Below are positions 50,093 to 63,512 of a stretch of 64,000 nucleotides of DNA, piece by piece. Within the stretch, counting starts at the first letter, position 1; every line of letters starts with the position of its first letter. A program made the translations under genes and the position numbers. Location: the NCBI GenBank assembly GCA_963422465.1, contig OY730170.1:1116001-1180000 (forward strand). Reading direction: 5' to 3'. The notes under the pieces are model-generated. The model did not search any database. It saw only the letters and a list, made by a program, of their open reading frames with translations, and had not been told where the DNA came from. Source of the DNA: Lichina pygmaea. Its lineage: Eukaryota > Ascomycota > Lichinomycetes > Lichinales > Lichinaceae.

Positions 50093-53062
50093 ATGTCCGA
50101 AACGCTTGGAGCAGTCTCAGAAGCCATGGTCGAGGAGGAATCAAGAATGGAGAAAGCAGCTCTTCAAGCAGAAAAAGAGCGAAGTAGCCGCTTTCAGAAA
50201 GACAGGGACGATGACTTCAAGCAAGGCGACGAGGCCATGGACACCAAATTCAAGCGCTTGGAGTACCTACTGTCGCAGAGCGAGGTTAGTATTCGCGGCT
50301 TGAAGATGCTAGACCATACCTTTGTTCTGCCCCAATCAGGATTGACAATTGCAGGTCTACTCGTCGATCTTGATGACCAAAATCAAGGAGCAGCGCGATG
50401 CAGCTCAGGCGGCTGAAGAGCAACAGAATCAACGAGGAGAGAACCCCGAAAGTGATCCCAGCAAGTCAAAGGCTGGCGTCGGGCCGACCATAAGACGGGC
50501 TACTCGTGCCAAGCCAGTCCCCCAGGATGAGCCCAAACGGGAACAGATTGTGGAGTCTGGTCGAAAGACTGGCTCTCGCGACGCCACTAAGAAGCCTCAC
50601 AATCGAGGGGTAGCAAAGAACGGCGAGACCCTGGGTATATCAGATTACTTCCAGAAGCGAGACATCAAGGCAGGTTCTGGGTCACGGCCCGTGGCTGTGG
50701 TCTTAGAGCAGGCCGCGGACGAGGGAGCTACGAAACCTGCAGCGTTGGGAGCTCAAGCGCTCCGCTCCGCTCGCCAGCCTGATCTCCTGACCGGGGGCGT
50801 GATGCGCAGCTATCAGCTGGAGGGCTTGGAATGGCTGACCTCGCTGTACGAGAATGGCCTGAACGGGATCTTAGCCGACGAGATGGGGCTGGGAAAGACC
50901 ATTCAGACAATATCTTTCCTGGCGTTTCTGAGGTCAAAGAAGACGTACGGACCTTTTCTGATCGCAGCTCCTTTGAGTACTCTCAACAACTGGGTCGAGG
51001 AGTTTGCTCGCTGGACTCCGGGCATTCCTGTGGTGCTGTATCACGGCTCGAAGCAAGACCGTGAACACATTCGCAGCGAGAAGCTCGTCCAGCCCGGCAG
51101 CCCAGGGTTTCCCATCGTCTGCACGTCCTACGAGATATGTATGAATGACCGCAAGTATCTAGCAGGCTACAACTGGAAGTACATTGTAATTGTGAGTGCC
51201 ACGTTCGCAGGCCATGCTTGCGTAGCTTGAGAGTAGAGATGGCTAACTATGGCCCAGGATGAAGGACATCGGCTTAAGAATCTCAATTGCCGTCTCATTC
51301 GTGAGCTCAAGACCTACAACTCTGCCAACCGCCTTCTTATCACGGGAACTCCCCTCCAGAACAACCTGTCGGAGCTGTGGTCGTTGCTCAACTTTCTGAT
51401 GCCCGAAATCTTCGATCAGCTGGAGGCTTTTGAGAGCTGGTTCGACTTTTCCGCTCTGAGTGAAAAAGAAGGACACAAGGAGATCCTCGCTGGCGAACGG
51501 AAGAGCCACGTCGTTTCGAAGCTGCACGCTATCCTCAAGCCTTTTCTCCTACGACGAGTCAAGACCGACGTCGAGGCTTCGCTGCCGAAGAAACGCGAAT
51601 ACGTCCTTTACGCTCCCCTGACCACGGCGCAGAAGGACCTCTACAGACACATTCTAGAAGGCGACAGTCGAGCCTACCTCGAGGAGAAAGTCCTCGAGAG
51701 AATTAGCGCAGCCACGACGCCGAAGACCACCTCGCGGAGCGTCAGCCTCAAACGGAAGTCCGGCAGTGGAGCTTCCACGCCGAACAAGAGTGTGAAGACG
51801 AGCAGAGACTCCACACCAGCAAGCAGCATCCGCGGTCGAGCTGGAAAGAAACGAAAGGACTACAGGGAGAAGAGCGATGCGGAGTACTTTAGAGACCTTG
51901 GTCGGGACCCGCCGAGTGCAGATGACGACGAAGGACAGCTTGAAGAGCTGGAGCGGGCACGGTCTATCACTCTTGCAAGTGTGTTGCCCAAGCCGCCGCC
52001 GACGCCGAGCGCAGCTAACGCGTGGCAACAGAGAAAGAAATCTCTGCGAAGAAGCTCCAGAATCCCGTAATGCAGCTTCGACTGGCATGCGACTCGCCTC
52101 ACAACTTCTACTGGCCATGGGCGAACGACGAAAAACCAGACGCGAGCCTTGTCACCGATACGGGGAAGATGCTGCTCCTCGAGAGGCTGCTGCCTGCCTT
52201 GCTGAAGAAGAACCACAAGGTTCTCATATTCTCCCAGTTCAAGACCCAGCTCGATATTCTTGAGGACTGGGCGACGCTCTTACACGGCTGGAAAGTCTGC
52301 CGGATCGACGGTCAAGTCAAATCAGATGACCGTCGGGACCAGATTGCGGCCTTCAACAAAGACCGGGCCTACAAGATATTTCTCCTGAGCACTCGAGCCG
52401 GCGGCCAGGGCATCAACCTCGCAGCGGCGGACACGGTGATCTTGTACGACAGCGACTGGAACCCGCAGCAGGACCTGCAGGCTCAGGATCGCGTCCATCG
52501 CATCGGACAGACCCGACCGGTGATAATCTACCGGCTTGCGACGAAGGGCACGATTGAGCAAACTCTGCTCGATAAAGCCGAAGGCAAACGGCGTCTAGAG
52601 AAACTGGTCATCCGCAAGGGTGAATTTCGGGACCTTCTCCGGACCAGGAAGAAGGTGGGTCGTGGCACTCGTAGGTCAGCCAACAACCAGGCGACCAACG
52701 GGAACGTGGAGAACGCCGACGAGGGTGTCGAGGACGACGATGACGATCTCCGAAGCATGCTCCTGCACGACGACTTTGAGAAGTACGACCTTGACGATGC
52801 CGCCGTCGACGACCCGTCGCGTCTGCTTACCGACGCACATCTCGACATCCTGACGGACCGCTCGGACGAAGCCTACGAACGAGCTGCCTCGGCGCTTCGG
52901 TGCGACAGAGACGGAGCCAGAGACAACGGCACATCTCGTGCCGACGACACCGACACAACCAACAACCCCGCGACCAACGACGCGGCAGGGTCTGGCTCGG
53001 CTTTCAAGGTCGTCGATGCGTCGGCGACGACTTCTTCCATCTTGAGTCCGTTCAAGAAGTAG
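50093..53062 (+). CDS. LSH/DDM1-type SNF2 chromatin remodelling ATPase
   Basis: Exons 50093-50284, 50355-51191, 51258-51978 and 52032-53062; 926 aa. Helicase motifs are complete: MRSYQLEGLEWLTSLYENG, ADEMGLGKTIQTI (Walker A), the DEGH box (DEGHRLKN, exon 3), LLITGTPLQNN, VLIFSQFKTQLDI, LLSTRAGGQGINL and QDRVHRIGQTRPV. The arrangement fits the LSH/HELLS/DDM1 branch (Neurospora MUS-30, yeast Irc5), nuclear ATPases that slide nucleosomes and act in genome stability; plant and animal members support DNA methylation. A basic Ser-rich insertion (about residues 540-620) separates the two helicase lobes, and the acidic tail is family-like. Codon use is visibly less GC-biased than in the genes left of 46 kb. 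Confidence 0.94.
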
Positions 53063-53319
53063 CCGCTGTCTGGTGGGGAGTATGATCGTACAGGCATTTC
53101 CCCAGACTGGACAAGAAGGTTCTCTGCAGATCGGCCCTTGCAGTGCATCCCTGGGGTTCCCAGTTTGTCTTTTCCCAGGCTGGTGTTTCCAAGATCCTGG
53201 CCCGTAGTGATGTTCTATGACTACGGCGCTTACGCCGCCAATAAGGCGGCTGTGGTGCTCAACATATCACGTGCCATCCCACGTGGCCCTCAGCCCTACG
53301 GTACCGGTATGGTGTGTAC

Positions 53320-53680
53320 GTACGAGGTGTCTAGCGGATATAACGTTCGATTGATACGGTACAAGCAAAAGTCAATTGTAGAGCCGCATGATCAAAACTC
53401 TTGAGACAGATGTATGCTCTTGTACGAGTACAGCTTAGTATTCTGTATGCCCCCTGTTAGCATCAATGACTGCCTGGGTAGGTCCAGCCAAGGTTGCGAA
53501 GGTGCTGAGCATGGAGACATTCATCTTGAGTTGTTTGCCATCAAGAACCTCGGGGACCTGGTCCATGATGTCGCATCGTGATCTCACCAAAGTTTTTGTA
53601 CGGGCCTTTTGATACTGTTGCGGGTACTGCGGCTTACTAAGCGTACTCATGTAACGTTATATCCGCTAGACACCTCGTAC
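53320..53680. mobile_element. MITE-like unit with perfect 28-bp terminal inverted repeats
   Basis: The left arm (53320-53347, GTACGAGGTGTCTAGCGG then ATATAACGTT) is repeated exactly in reverse complement at 53653-53680. The 305 bp between the arms have no other internal symmetry. Size and termini fit a short non-autonomous DNA transposon; no transposase and no clear target duplication are visible, so an inverted duplication from another cause remains possible. Confidence 0.6.
53435..53650 (-). CDS. 71-aa open frame inside the inverted-repeat unit, unknown
   Basis: An ATG-started frame of 71 codons starts two bases inside the right arm and stops at 53435. It begins MSTLSKPQYPQQYQKA and ends VIDANRGHTEY; the middle (MDQVPEVLDGKQLKMN) looks protein-like in composition. 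I recognise no family. It may be chance, a captured gene fragment or a small element-encoded protein. Confidence 0.3.
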   Translation of the reverse strand: MSTLSKPQYPQQYQKARTKTLVRSRCDIMDQVPEVLDGKQLKMNVSMLSTFATLAGPTQAVIDANRGHTEY

Positions 53681-54480
53681 CTAGCGTACATTGGTAGTGC
53701 CAGAAGACTAGCTTCAATCATCAGCACCAAAAGGAAGACAGTGTCCCACACACAAAACATTTTCCAAGCACCTGCAAAAAAAAGGCAGAACCTGGAAATC
53801 AAGCTTCAGCAAGAGGAGATGGAATATCTCTCCAACTTCAGGATAAGATACTACGGTAGGGCCCCGGGCCCGCCCGCTTACCCCACGCACAGCTTAGCTG
53901 ATCTGGATTCCAGGCAAAGGGGAAGGGGAGGGGGGGAAAGGGAGCTGAAAAGCTCGAGAAGATGTCCTACAAAGACACGCCTCCGTCTCCACGCCGACTT
54001 TCCAAAAGTCACAATCCAATCCAATCCAGCCTAGTCGCGCAAAGTTCGCCGGAGGCAAAGATTAAAACCCGCCGCGCCGCCTTCCTCCACGCGCGCGCCG
54101 GGTCCCCCGGGGCTTCGACGACTCCCCAGCATGCAGCAGCTGCTTTGTCTGGCAGTGGGAGAACTGCCAAGTATGTCGCCCTGGACTACCCCCACTTCAC
54201 TACGGAGCGGCGGCTTCTGCGACAGGCAGTCTCCACCACTGAAAATCCACACACTGACTACTGACCGGCGCGCAGCTGTTGCGGGACGCCAGAGGGTGGA
54301 CTGAGCGGGAGCCAGAGAACGTCAATGGCACATAGTCTGATTCTCCGGACAAGAAGGTTCGCCAACTTAGCTATTGATGTGCTCTCCTCATCAAAGTGCC
54401 CCCTTCTCATTCAAGCTCTTACTCTTCTAGCCCTGCGTGGTGGTGGTGGTGGTAGCAGTACTCGTAGCCCCTGTAGCCCG

Positions 54481-56074
<1,594 letters not shown>

Positions 56075-56342
56075 GTTCCGGCACCGAAGCGAACGAAGAG
56101 CGATGCCTCAGCAGCCAGGAGCCCTTCTGCAATCGGGAAGGAGTGCTCTGCGTAAGTATCTACGGCGATGGTGGCAGCTGGGGTGCTATTTCGACATCTT
56201 GGTATCCCCATGCCGTGCCGTTGCCCAGGTCCGAGGTTCGCTCGCGTGCGGCAACAGTTCTGTCATATGCTAGCCAAAAAAAAAAAAACCATGACTAAGG
56301 GACGATGGCATTCAATTTCGGGGGGTTTTGTTTTTCATTTTT

Positions 56343-57593
56343 TTAGATAAGGAAATCGTAGACTACGAGGAAAACGCTGAAGGAGCAGGACGCATAGAAG
56401 ACATATTTCGCCGTACTCTTTCTCTCGGCGGCTCTCTTGAGCTGCTTGTTGCCGCCTCCGACGTTCTCGGTTGTGGTCAGGGTGTCGGCGACGAGCTGAT
56501 CGACATGTGCCGCTTGCACGGCCAAGTTGTTGGCCAGAGTTGTTTGCAGTTCCGAGATGTTGATGAGTGAGCGTTCGGCCGTCCTGCAGCAGATCCCATT
56601 CAATCAGCAGGCCCCCCAATCTTTGGAAAAGCGATTATGATGTGCGGTGCAAGCAGACGGGACTGATCTTACCTCACTTGGTCCAAAGTGTCCTCGTAAT
56701 GCTTGAGCATGTCTTGGTTCTCTTCTGCCAGCAGTTGCTGCTGCTCGTGACTCAGCTGGAACTCAGAGGTGACGTTTTCCACGCTGGCCACATCCGATAT
56801 GCCATCACGCAGTCCGCTCTGCGCGCTCCCGACGTCCCCCGACGGCATTTCCAGTGTCGACCCGCCCGCCATTGGCGCGAAGGTAGTCGAGGCGTGAGCC
56901 CCGTACAGCCGGCTCTTGCTCCTCTCCATCTCCCACGTCAGACGTATCTCCATCATCGTCATCTGCAGCTCGCTACAGTCCTCCAGCTGTCTCCGCAGGT
57001 ACCAGAGCATGCTCTCGTGATGGGCGCTGAGCATACCCGCTTGTGCATCCTCGAGCTCCTCCAGGGGGGTCTTGCCGGTGTCGGAGCGTCCAGCGGCCCA
57101 CACCCGAAGCCCCCCAAACGGACCGGTGGCCCTCTTCCGTTGCGCCAGGGTCGAGCGAGCCTTTTGCCGCAGCCGCTCGGCCTCCGAGAGGTTCTGGATG
57201 GCCGTGTTCACATCGCGAAGCAGCTGCTTCGACTCGGCATCGATCTGGTCCCGCTGACGATCGGTCAACGACTTACAAGGCCCGTCCGCCAGATGCGGTG
57301 CCTTGACCGAAGACGACCCCCGACGTTCGTGCCGTCGAAAAGGCTGGGACGCGGAGAGGTAGGGTTGTCGAATGGAGCGAAGGTATGTACGCAACGAGCG
57401 AATGTGAGAATACTGGAGAACAGGAACATGTCAACAACGAATACGTCCAGTGTCGTGTGAAGTGGATACTCACAATTCGATAGGCTTCCTTTAGGAAGTC
57501 GTCTGTTTTTCCTGAGGGTGAGCGGTGGTCCCCGATGGTCGTGACACCCTCCTTCTGGAGCAACTGTAAAAAAGCGGGCGTGATGTTCGCCAT
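56343..57593 (-). CDS. Syntaxin-18/Ufe1-type SNARE
   Basis: Three exons, transcript order: 57593-57474, 57412-56673, 56583-56343; 366 aa. The N-terminus MANITPAFLQLLQKEG and a helical domain with IQNLSEAERLRQKA match the syntaxin-18 N-terminal domain. A SNARE helix (LLAEENQDMLKHYEDTLDQV continuing to RTAERSLINISELQ) is followed by a single C-terminal membrane anchor (YVFYASCSFSVFLVVYDFLI), so the protein is tail-anchored. Ufe1/syntaxin-18 is the ER t-SNARE that receives retrograde Golgi vesicles. The neighbour aspartate aminotransferase starts 268 bp away on the same strand. Confidence 0.92.
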
Positions 57594-60500
57594 GCTGTTT
57601 GGTTCTGTCGAGCTATATAGTGCCTCGCAGGTAGTTTTGACCGTCGAACCGAGACTTGAATGGGATGCTTAAAATTGCGTCACGTTGTGAGGTTCTAATT
57701 GGGTTCAACAGCCCCTGACTTTGCTTCGTATCTTGCTAAGTTGAGCCTGTGCCAATCTAGTACGCTCCCTAACTCCGTACTGTGGGCCAAGAAGACAGTC
57801 GAAGATAACTTATGTAACCATCACCCCTGGTGATGACTCAGTAGTATCATGTGATTACGGTAAGGTCAATTGCAGTGTCACGATAAAAGTCTGTGTATAT
57901 ACGTACCATGCTGTTGGTCGCAATGGGCCTCAGTGATGCGACAAGGTTGACATTTCTCCGCAATACTAGTAGCTAACGGCTACATGAACGTAACCAAAGT
58001 CGATGTTGTATGGGACCGTACACAGACTTGTGTCGTGCCACTGTAAATGGTCTATCCGACCCTCGATGCCAGTTCAGTGCGTCATATCAAAACCACATCC
58101 AACGCATACTGTAGTGTCCGAAGTACGGAAGTATCATCTATGGTACCATCTGCTCCTTGCATCCTTCCGACCACCCCATCCCAGTCCACGCAGCCACGTA
58201 CAGTACCGTAAGGATTTACTTGATCCATCCGACCATCCACTCCAACCCAATTCAATCAGACAACAGTTCTTTCCAAATCCAGAGATCCTGTTCGCAAAAC
58301 AAAACAGTCTCTTGAACAGCAGCAGTAAGAGTAATTACTCCTGGGACAAGTCTCCCGGAACCGGTGTTCTTTTTCCCCTCCCGAAAGCGCTTCCGCAACG
58401 CCGGTCCTTCGCGTCCGCATGCGTGCCTCAAGGATGTAGTTGCTTGCCCTTGTCCGGCCGATGCGCACCCGGAGAACATCAAATTCGGGTTGCAGGCTGC
58501 TCAAGCCCCTGTTTGGAGCACCCGGGAGCTTTCTGCTGAGATTCGCCTGTGTCATTGAGATATGTCTGTTGTTTCTCTTCTCCTGTTTCCTAGGGATGGG
58601 GAACCTTGAAAAGTCAACCATGACCAGCAGAGTGACTAACATGCTTTTAGATCCTTGAGAGCTTGCACGGGAACCAAAGTCCATGAGCGTACGAGATAGT
58701 GTACTTCAGAAAAAAAATATCGAGACGTATCGATTGGAAGACCTGCATTCGCTGGCTCGCCAACTCTAATCGTCCAAGCATGATTTTGTTGGACGTTGGA
58801 TGTTGTGGGTGTGGAACCCGGAGCCCCAAGCACCGTCATGTTTGCTCTTGCCCCATGCATCTAGGCCGCTGACCCTGCATGGATCCGCCATGGATTCGCC
58901 TCGTGCCTTCTAGAGCCTTCTGCCAGCTCTAAGGCAAACATCAGCTTCGTGTCTACATATAGATGATTAGCTAGTTCTCCCTAATCAATCTATCAACAGT
59001 CGTGACACTCATCTTCTTCTGCTGTGCCTCCAGAATCGATCAGATTTCAAGCATAAGTTTAACCTCATCTTATTCCTGACACGAGATCTTTGGAGCGGCC
59101 AGCATCGGCGGCAGTGACACTCTTTCGAAAGTTGCTCCTGTACCTCTGGTGACGTAGACTAGCCACTGTTGGGCTGGCCCCCGGCATGTTCAAGAGCAGG
59201 TCTTGAAGATCTCTTTTGCCCGCTCAGACACGACACTGGGATGATCTTGTGATGCGTCAGTTGCCAGAAGAGGTGCCAGTACTGGACTTTGATCGTGCAC
59301 CGGCTGAGAAGCCACCGCTATAATCTTCATGCGCAAGAGAAGCATGAGCCGTTGCTGCACGGCGACGTACACGGCAGCGGAACAGCGACCTTGTTTACTT
59401 CAAGCAGACGTCAAGGCATCGATATAGGAGAAAGGAGAACACGAAGACGTTGAAGAAAGAGTGCATTCAGTGCTGCACATATCGCCAAGTAATCAAGCTT
59501 GCTGTCATGGTCATGGCTTCACTCGAGCCCAGCGAGTAGCTCTGGGGAGGCAGTCAAAGAATTCAATGTAGAGTACGACAAATGGAAAATTGGGTAGTTG
59601 GAAAACCCTACTACGACAGCAATGTATAGTCTGCTCTTGAGACCTGGGTGTAGGTAAATACGCCTTGAAACATCTTGAGAGATGCAGAGCAGCAATATAC
59701 GGGAGTTTATTAGAAGAGATAGGCAGTGGTCTTGACGTCTGCTTCAGACATAGAAGAGCCATCCATGTCCAGGGTTGCGTCGATGGTGCGGAGCTGCAGT
59801 GACTGCGGGGAATCGCATTCGACGACGAACTCGGCTTCGGCACGGAAGACAGCATCGCTATTAGTACAAAATGAAGTGGGCGCCGCAAGCTGGTGCTTCC
59901 AAAATGTTACCTCGACTACGACATGATGCCGCCGTATTTTCGAGGAGTCCGACCGCGGTCGAGTTTCCAGCAGCTCGAAGGTGCCAGAGATACAAGCCTG
60001 AACCAGGTACCGGATTCAGCGCCGCCGGATCCGCGACGGCCGTCGGTAGACGAGCGTCAACGAGCACGCCTCGGAATGGCCGGATAGCATCTGGTTCGCT
60101 ATCCGGAGCGTGTCCATGCTGGCTCTCGTAGCATAGATTGGAAACACGCTCTGATCCAAGCCTAGATCGAATGCAAAGGAGGGGGCACGCCAGGGAACAA
60201 GAAAGAACCGCCTTGAGAAGGTCAAAGCATAATTCTCATGACTCCAAGACGTATCGACTGAGCACAAGGTAGTCCAGCGCCATAAGGGTATCAACCTTAC
60301 GCCGTGGCCGATGATTAAAAGGCTTTAGCTCCGTAAACTTGTTAAGATGTGTTGCATGTTGTGGCGATTTGAGTGTCAGGAATATCACTCTTTGGATTGG
60401 CCGTTGAGCAGCACATCGTACAATGGACTCGAAGCTGACGAGAGACCACTGCTCTTCTATCTTGAGAGTAAGACGCCACAGCCTCTGTGTCGTCGGCAGA

Positions 60501-60919
60501 AACCTCGACAGCAAGCGGGCTGGTTGGAAGCAGCATAACCCGTTGAGAGTGTCTTTGGACAAACTGCGATGTCATCCCGCGCAGTTTGCAGTCGACAATC
60601 CACGGCCAACACTTTGAGCAGAGAGAGCCATCTTCGTGTGACTTGACCTCCTTCGTCTCCTGCCACGATCGCCGCCGCTGCCGCTGCCGCCTCCAATGTG
60701 GGACATTGCTTCTCTCGCCACGATGAGTGCGTAAGCGTAGGTTGCGCTGTGAAGCTTGGGTATTCTAGACTCACGCAAAAGTGCCTATGAAGTTAAAAAG
60801 TCATGCATGCGTACCTCGCTATACATGATGATGCTCAACGGACAGATAAGAGATAGACATGACCACAAGGACGACTCCGCAATACCAAACAAAATGCCGC
60901 GTAATTCCAACCTCGCAGG
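57594..60919. other. Intergenic, syntaxin-18 upstream to END3 downstream
   Basis: 3.3 kb with no confidently identified gene. The left end should hold the syntaxin-18 promoter. One coding-like minus-strand segment at 59710-59857 is listed separately. The rest is of even composition with only short frames, and I recognise no element. Confidence 0.55.
59710..59857 (-). CDS. Possible last exon of an unrecognised gene
   Basis: After an acceptor TACTAATAG a frame reads DAVFRAEAEFVVECDSPQSL, then LRTIDATLDMDGSS and ends AYLF with a stop at 59710. The composition is protein-like. Candidate upstream sequence lies at about 59900-60180 (for example KYGGIMS and VFPIYATRASMDTLRIANQ), but no single splice chain keeps a frame with good splice sites. 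It may be a decayed gene, or one whose exons I have not solved. Function unknown. Confidence 0.3.
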
Positions 60920-62392
60920 CTAACGTCCACCGCTGCGTTTCTCCTCGTCAGTCTCTCTCCGCAACACCTCGAGAAGGTCTTGTCTGGTCCGTAGATGCTT
61001 CTCGAGTCCATCCACTTGCTCGCGCACCGTCTCGATCTCAGCGGTAACTTCCTGGAGCTTGGCTCCGGCCCCGCCATGGCCCTTCCCATCCTCGAGGTCG
61101 TGTAGTTGTCGGCGTTTATAGTCCAGGAGTTGCTCGAGTTCACGTCTGATGAGACCTGGTCGAGATTGCTCGTTTTGCCGATCGCCATACTGTGAATTTG
61201 CACGTCGACGAAGAGTTTGCGACTCGGCCTTCTCGATCTTGGACTCCAACTCCGCCAGCTGCTTCTTCAGTCGCACTTCTTCCCAATCCTCTGTGGTGGC
61301 TCTTGTTCGCGAAAAGTCCGTTCCTCGGCTGGGTTTACCGGTGGCACCGCCACCAACACCAAGTCGACTGAGGTACGTATCGCCAAATTTCGCTTTTCGC
61401 CCGGTGCTCGTCTCTTCGTCTCCTCTTGCGCCCCATTTCTGGGCGGCCAACGGCGAAGAGGTCCTGACTCGGTTCAGATCATATTCGATGTGATTTCGTT
61501 CGAAGCTTGCCCTGAGCGAAGCCGGTACCGTACGAGGAATCCGGTACCCCTCGTGACGGTTGTTTAGCATATGTAGGAAGGCGAGGGCGGCATCTCTGGA
61601 GATCGTGGCTGAGGCCGATGGGTTGACCAGGTTCCAGGCGGAACGAATGTCGGTGTCTGGGACATCCAGAGAGGAGTAGAGCGGCTCGAGGGAGGCGACT
61701 GCGTATATTAGCCGCTTTCATGCCACGGGAGGACATTGTTCATGGCTTCGACATGGGGTATGCACATGATATATCACCGCGGCTGTCCTTATTGGCCAAA
61801 TATATCTCGTCATATTTGGCTCGATCTGCAGGGCCCATGTACCAATCGAACCCGTCCTTCAGCCGCGGACTATCCAGATCGTCGTCATCGTCAACCTGTA
61901 CCCTCTCGAAGCTATCCTGCCGGCCGGACAAGGCCCGAGTCGCCTGAACCAGATGCGCTTTCGATTCCGGGACGAGCCAGTCTGGTAACGAGTCCGGAAC
62001 ATCCGTATACTCCTGTGATTCTCCGGGACAGCGCTCAGTCCTCATCCTCCGGCAGCGAAGAGCCGACCAACGATACGTGAGGGGTAACATGCAGATTTCA
62101 ACCTGGCAAGGAGATATCAATCTAACCCGAGCGAACCCACCCCATTGACGAGATCAAAGATCAATCTCATGGCCACACAGAACTCCTCAAAATCCAAGTT
62201 GCCATCATTGTCAACGTCTGCCAAATCCCAGACCTTCTCTAGCTGGTCGTCTCTGAGCTGACTGTTCTTGAGCACCGAAGCCGCTTGAGCGCCTTGCAAG
62301 TGCGTCGATCCTCCAGCCAACGACGAGAAGATTTCCCAGTACCGCTCTATCTCCCATTGCTCCATACGTTTGGGATCGGTGGATCTCGACAT
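60920..62392 (-). CDS. END3: End3, actin cytoskeleton-regulatory complex protein
   Basis: Three exons, transcript order: 62392-62141, 62012-61766, 61698-60920; 425 aa. The first EH domain includes an EF-hand-like loop ([20 protein letters not shown]). [19 protein letters not shown], then a second EH-like region ([19 protein letters not shown], continuing to [20 protein letters not shown]) and a C-terminal coiled coil ([18 protein letters not shown] and [17 protein letters not shown]) complete the End3 layout. In yeast End3 works with Pan1 and Sla1 at cortical actin patches in endocytosis. The 128-nt first intron and the short second intron (donor GTGCAT) were set by reading phase. Confidence 0.94.
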
Positions 62393-63118
62393 GGTGCCGT
62401 AACGGAAATGAGGAAGAGAGATCTCGAGGACGGCACTCCAACAAGCTGCTGTGGCTGCCAACCACTGCCAACGAAGTCTCCGTACGCGTCAACGTACAAG
62501 GAAGAAAGATTTTCCGTCTACTTCGAAAGTACGTGATAACTACGCAATGTACCCGTGGTACGTAAGGTACTTCGTACTGGTGTTACATAAGCTACCGTTG
62601 ACTATGCACCTTCGTACCGTAATGTTCATCTTCTCACGTGATCATGAAATCAAGTTCCTCAAGCCACAGAAGACGGAGATGTGTGGTGACCTGTGTCATC
62701 GTAGAAGTGTGCTGGGAGACTGGCCAAATATAGTTACAAGGGCTACAACTCTGCGGAGTCCAGCCCTACGGGCACACGATTGTAACAACGCACTACGTTA
62801 ATGTACTCCACGCTGACACCCGACTTAAACAGAAACACAGATAGGTAATTTTTACTGTCTACTTCACAGAATCACCAGCATAGTAACACTTCAAGAGCAA
62901 CTATAAACACACGCATGTATTGGTATCCTGACCATTTCTATACAGAATCTGTTCCTAGCTTAGACCAACAAAAACACTACCTTCATTGTAACCCACAAAT
63001 CTCTCCAGGCTGAAAGGAGGAATGACAAGGTCACTCACAGAAGGCAACGATCCACGTTGTTGTTATCCGACAAACCCTGTGTTCAACCCGATGGTCCCGT
63101 CTCACTGGTGAAGCATAT
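62393..63118. other. Intergenic, END3 promoter side
   Basis: About 730 bp, AT-richer to the right, expected to hold the END3 promoter next to 62393 and the 3' flank of the small gene that ends at 63119. No gene seen. Confidence 0.6.
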
Positions 63119-63448
63119 CTAATACTCTCCACCGGAGTAGACGCATGCCTCGCAGCCACAGTCCTCGGCCAGCATGGCGTGGGCGTACGTGGCCAGGTCG
63201 CTCGAGATGAATGAGTCGACCGAGACCTGAAAAATGTTCTTTGTGTAGTGAGGCGGGAAGATGCCGTTGGCGTTATTCTTTGCCTTGGACTTGCCGATCT
63301 TTCTCCTGACGGCCTCGACAAGTCTTTTCATCTGCGACGGTCGCGTCGGTGGCGCCGCTGGGGCGTCTGCCATCAGCTGTTCGTGGCATATGCTTTTGTA
63401 CATGACCGTGCGCCCGTCCGGGTATATAGTTCTGACTCTGAGACACAT
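63119..63448 (-). CDS. Small hypothetical protein (109 aa)
   Basis: A single open frame from the ATG at 63448. The N-terminus MCLRVRTIYPDGRTVMYKSI leads into a basic segment (MKRLVEAVRRKIGKSKAKNN), and the C-terminus has a Cys cluster (LAEDCGCEACVYSGGEY). No signal peptide or membrane segment. A probable intron in the 5' leader (63512-63459, GTAAGT donor, CAG acceptor) ends 10 bases before the ATG, which supports a transcribed gene. I do not recognise the family; it resembles the many small fungal proteins of unknown role. Confidence 0.6.
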   Translation of the reverse strand: MCLRVRTIYPDGRTVMYKSICHEQLMADAPAAPPTRPSQMKRLVEAVRRKIGKSKAKNNANGIFPPHYTKNIFQVSVDSFISSDLATYAHAMLAEDCGCEACVYSGGEY

Positions 63449-63512
63449 GATGATATGCCTGTTTCTGCTGCTTTTGAAGGGTTAGTAAACTTGACCAGCG
63501 AAAGAAACTTAC

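Larger units (their letters stand above)
53063..54480. other. Convergent intergenic, SNF2 gene to aspartate aminotransferase
   Basis: 1.4 kb between two gene ends. It contains a 28-bp inverted repeat unit (53320-53680) with a 71-codon frame inside; the remainder holds nothing I recognise. Confidence 0.65.
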
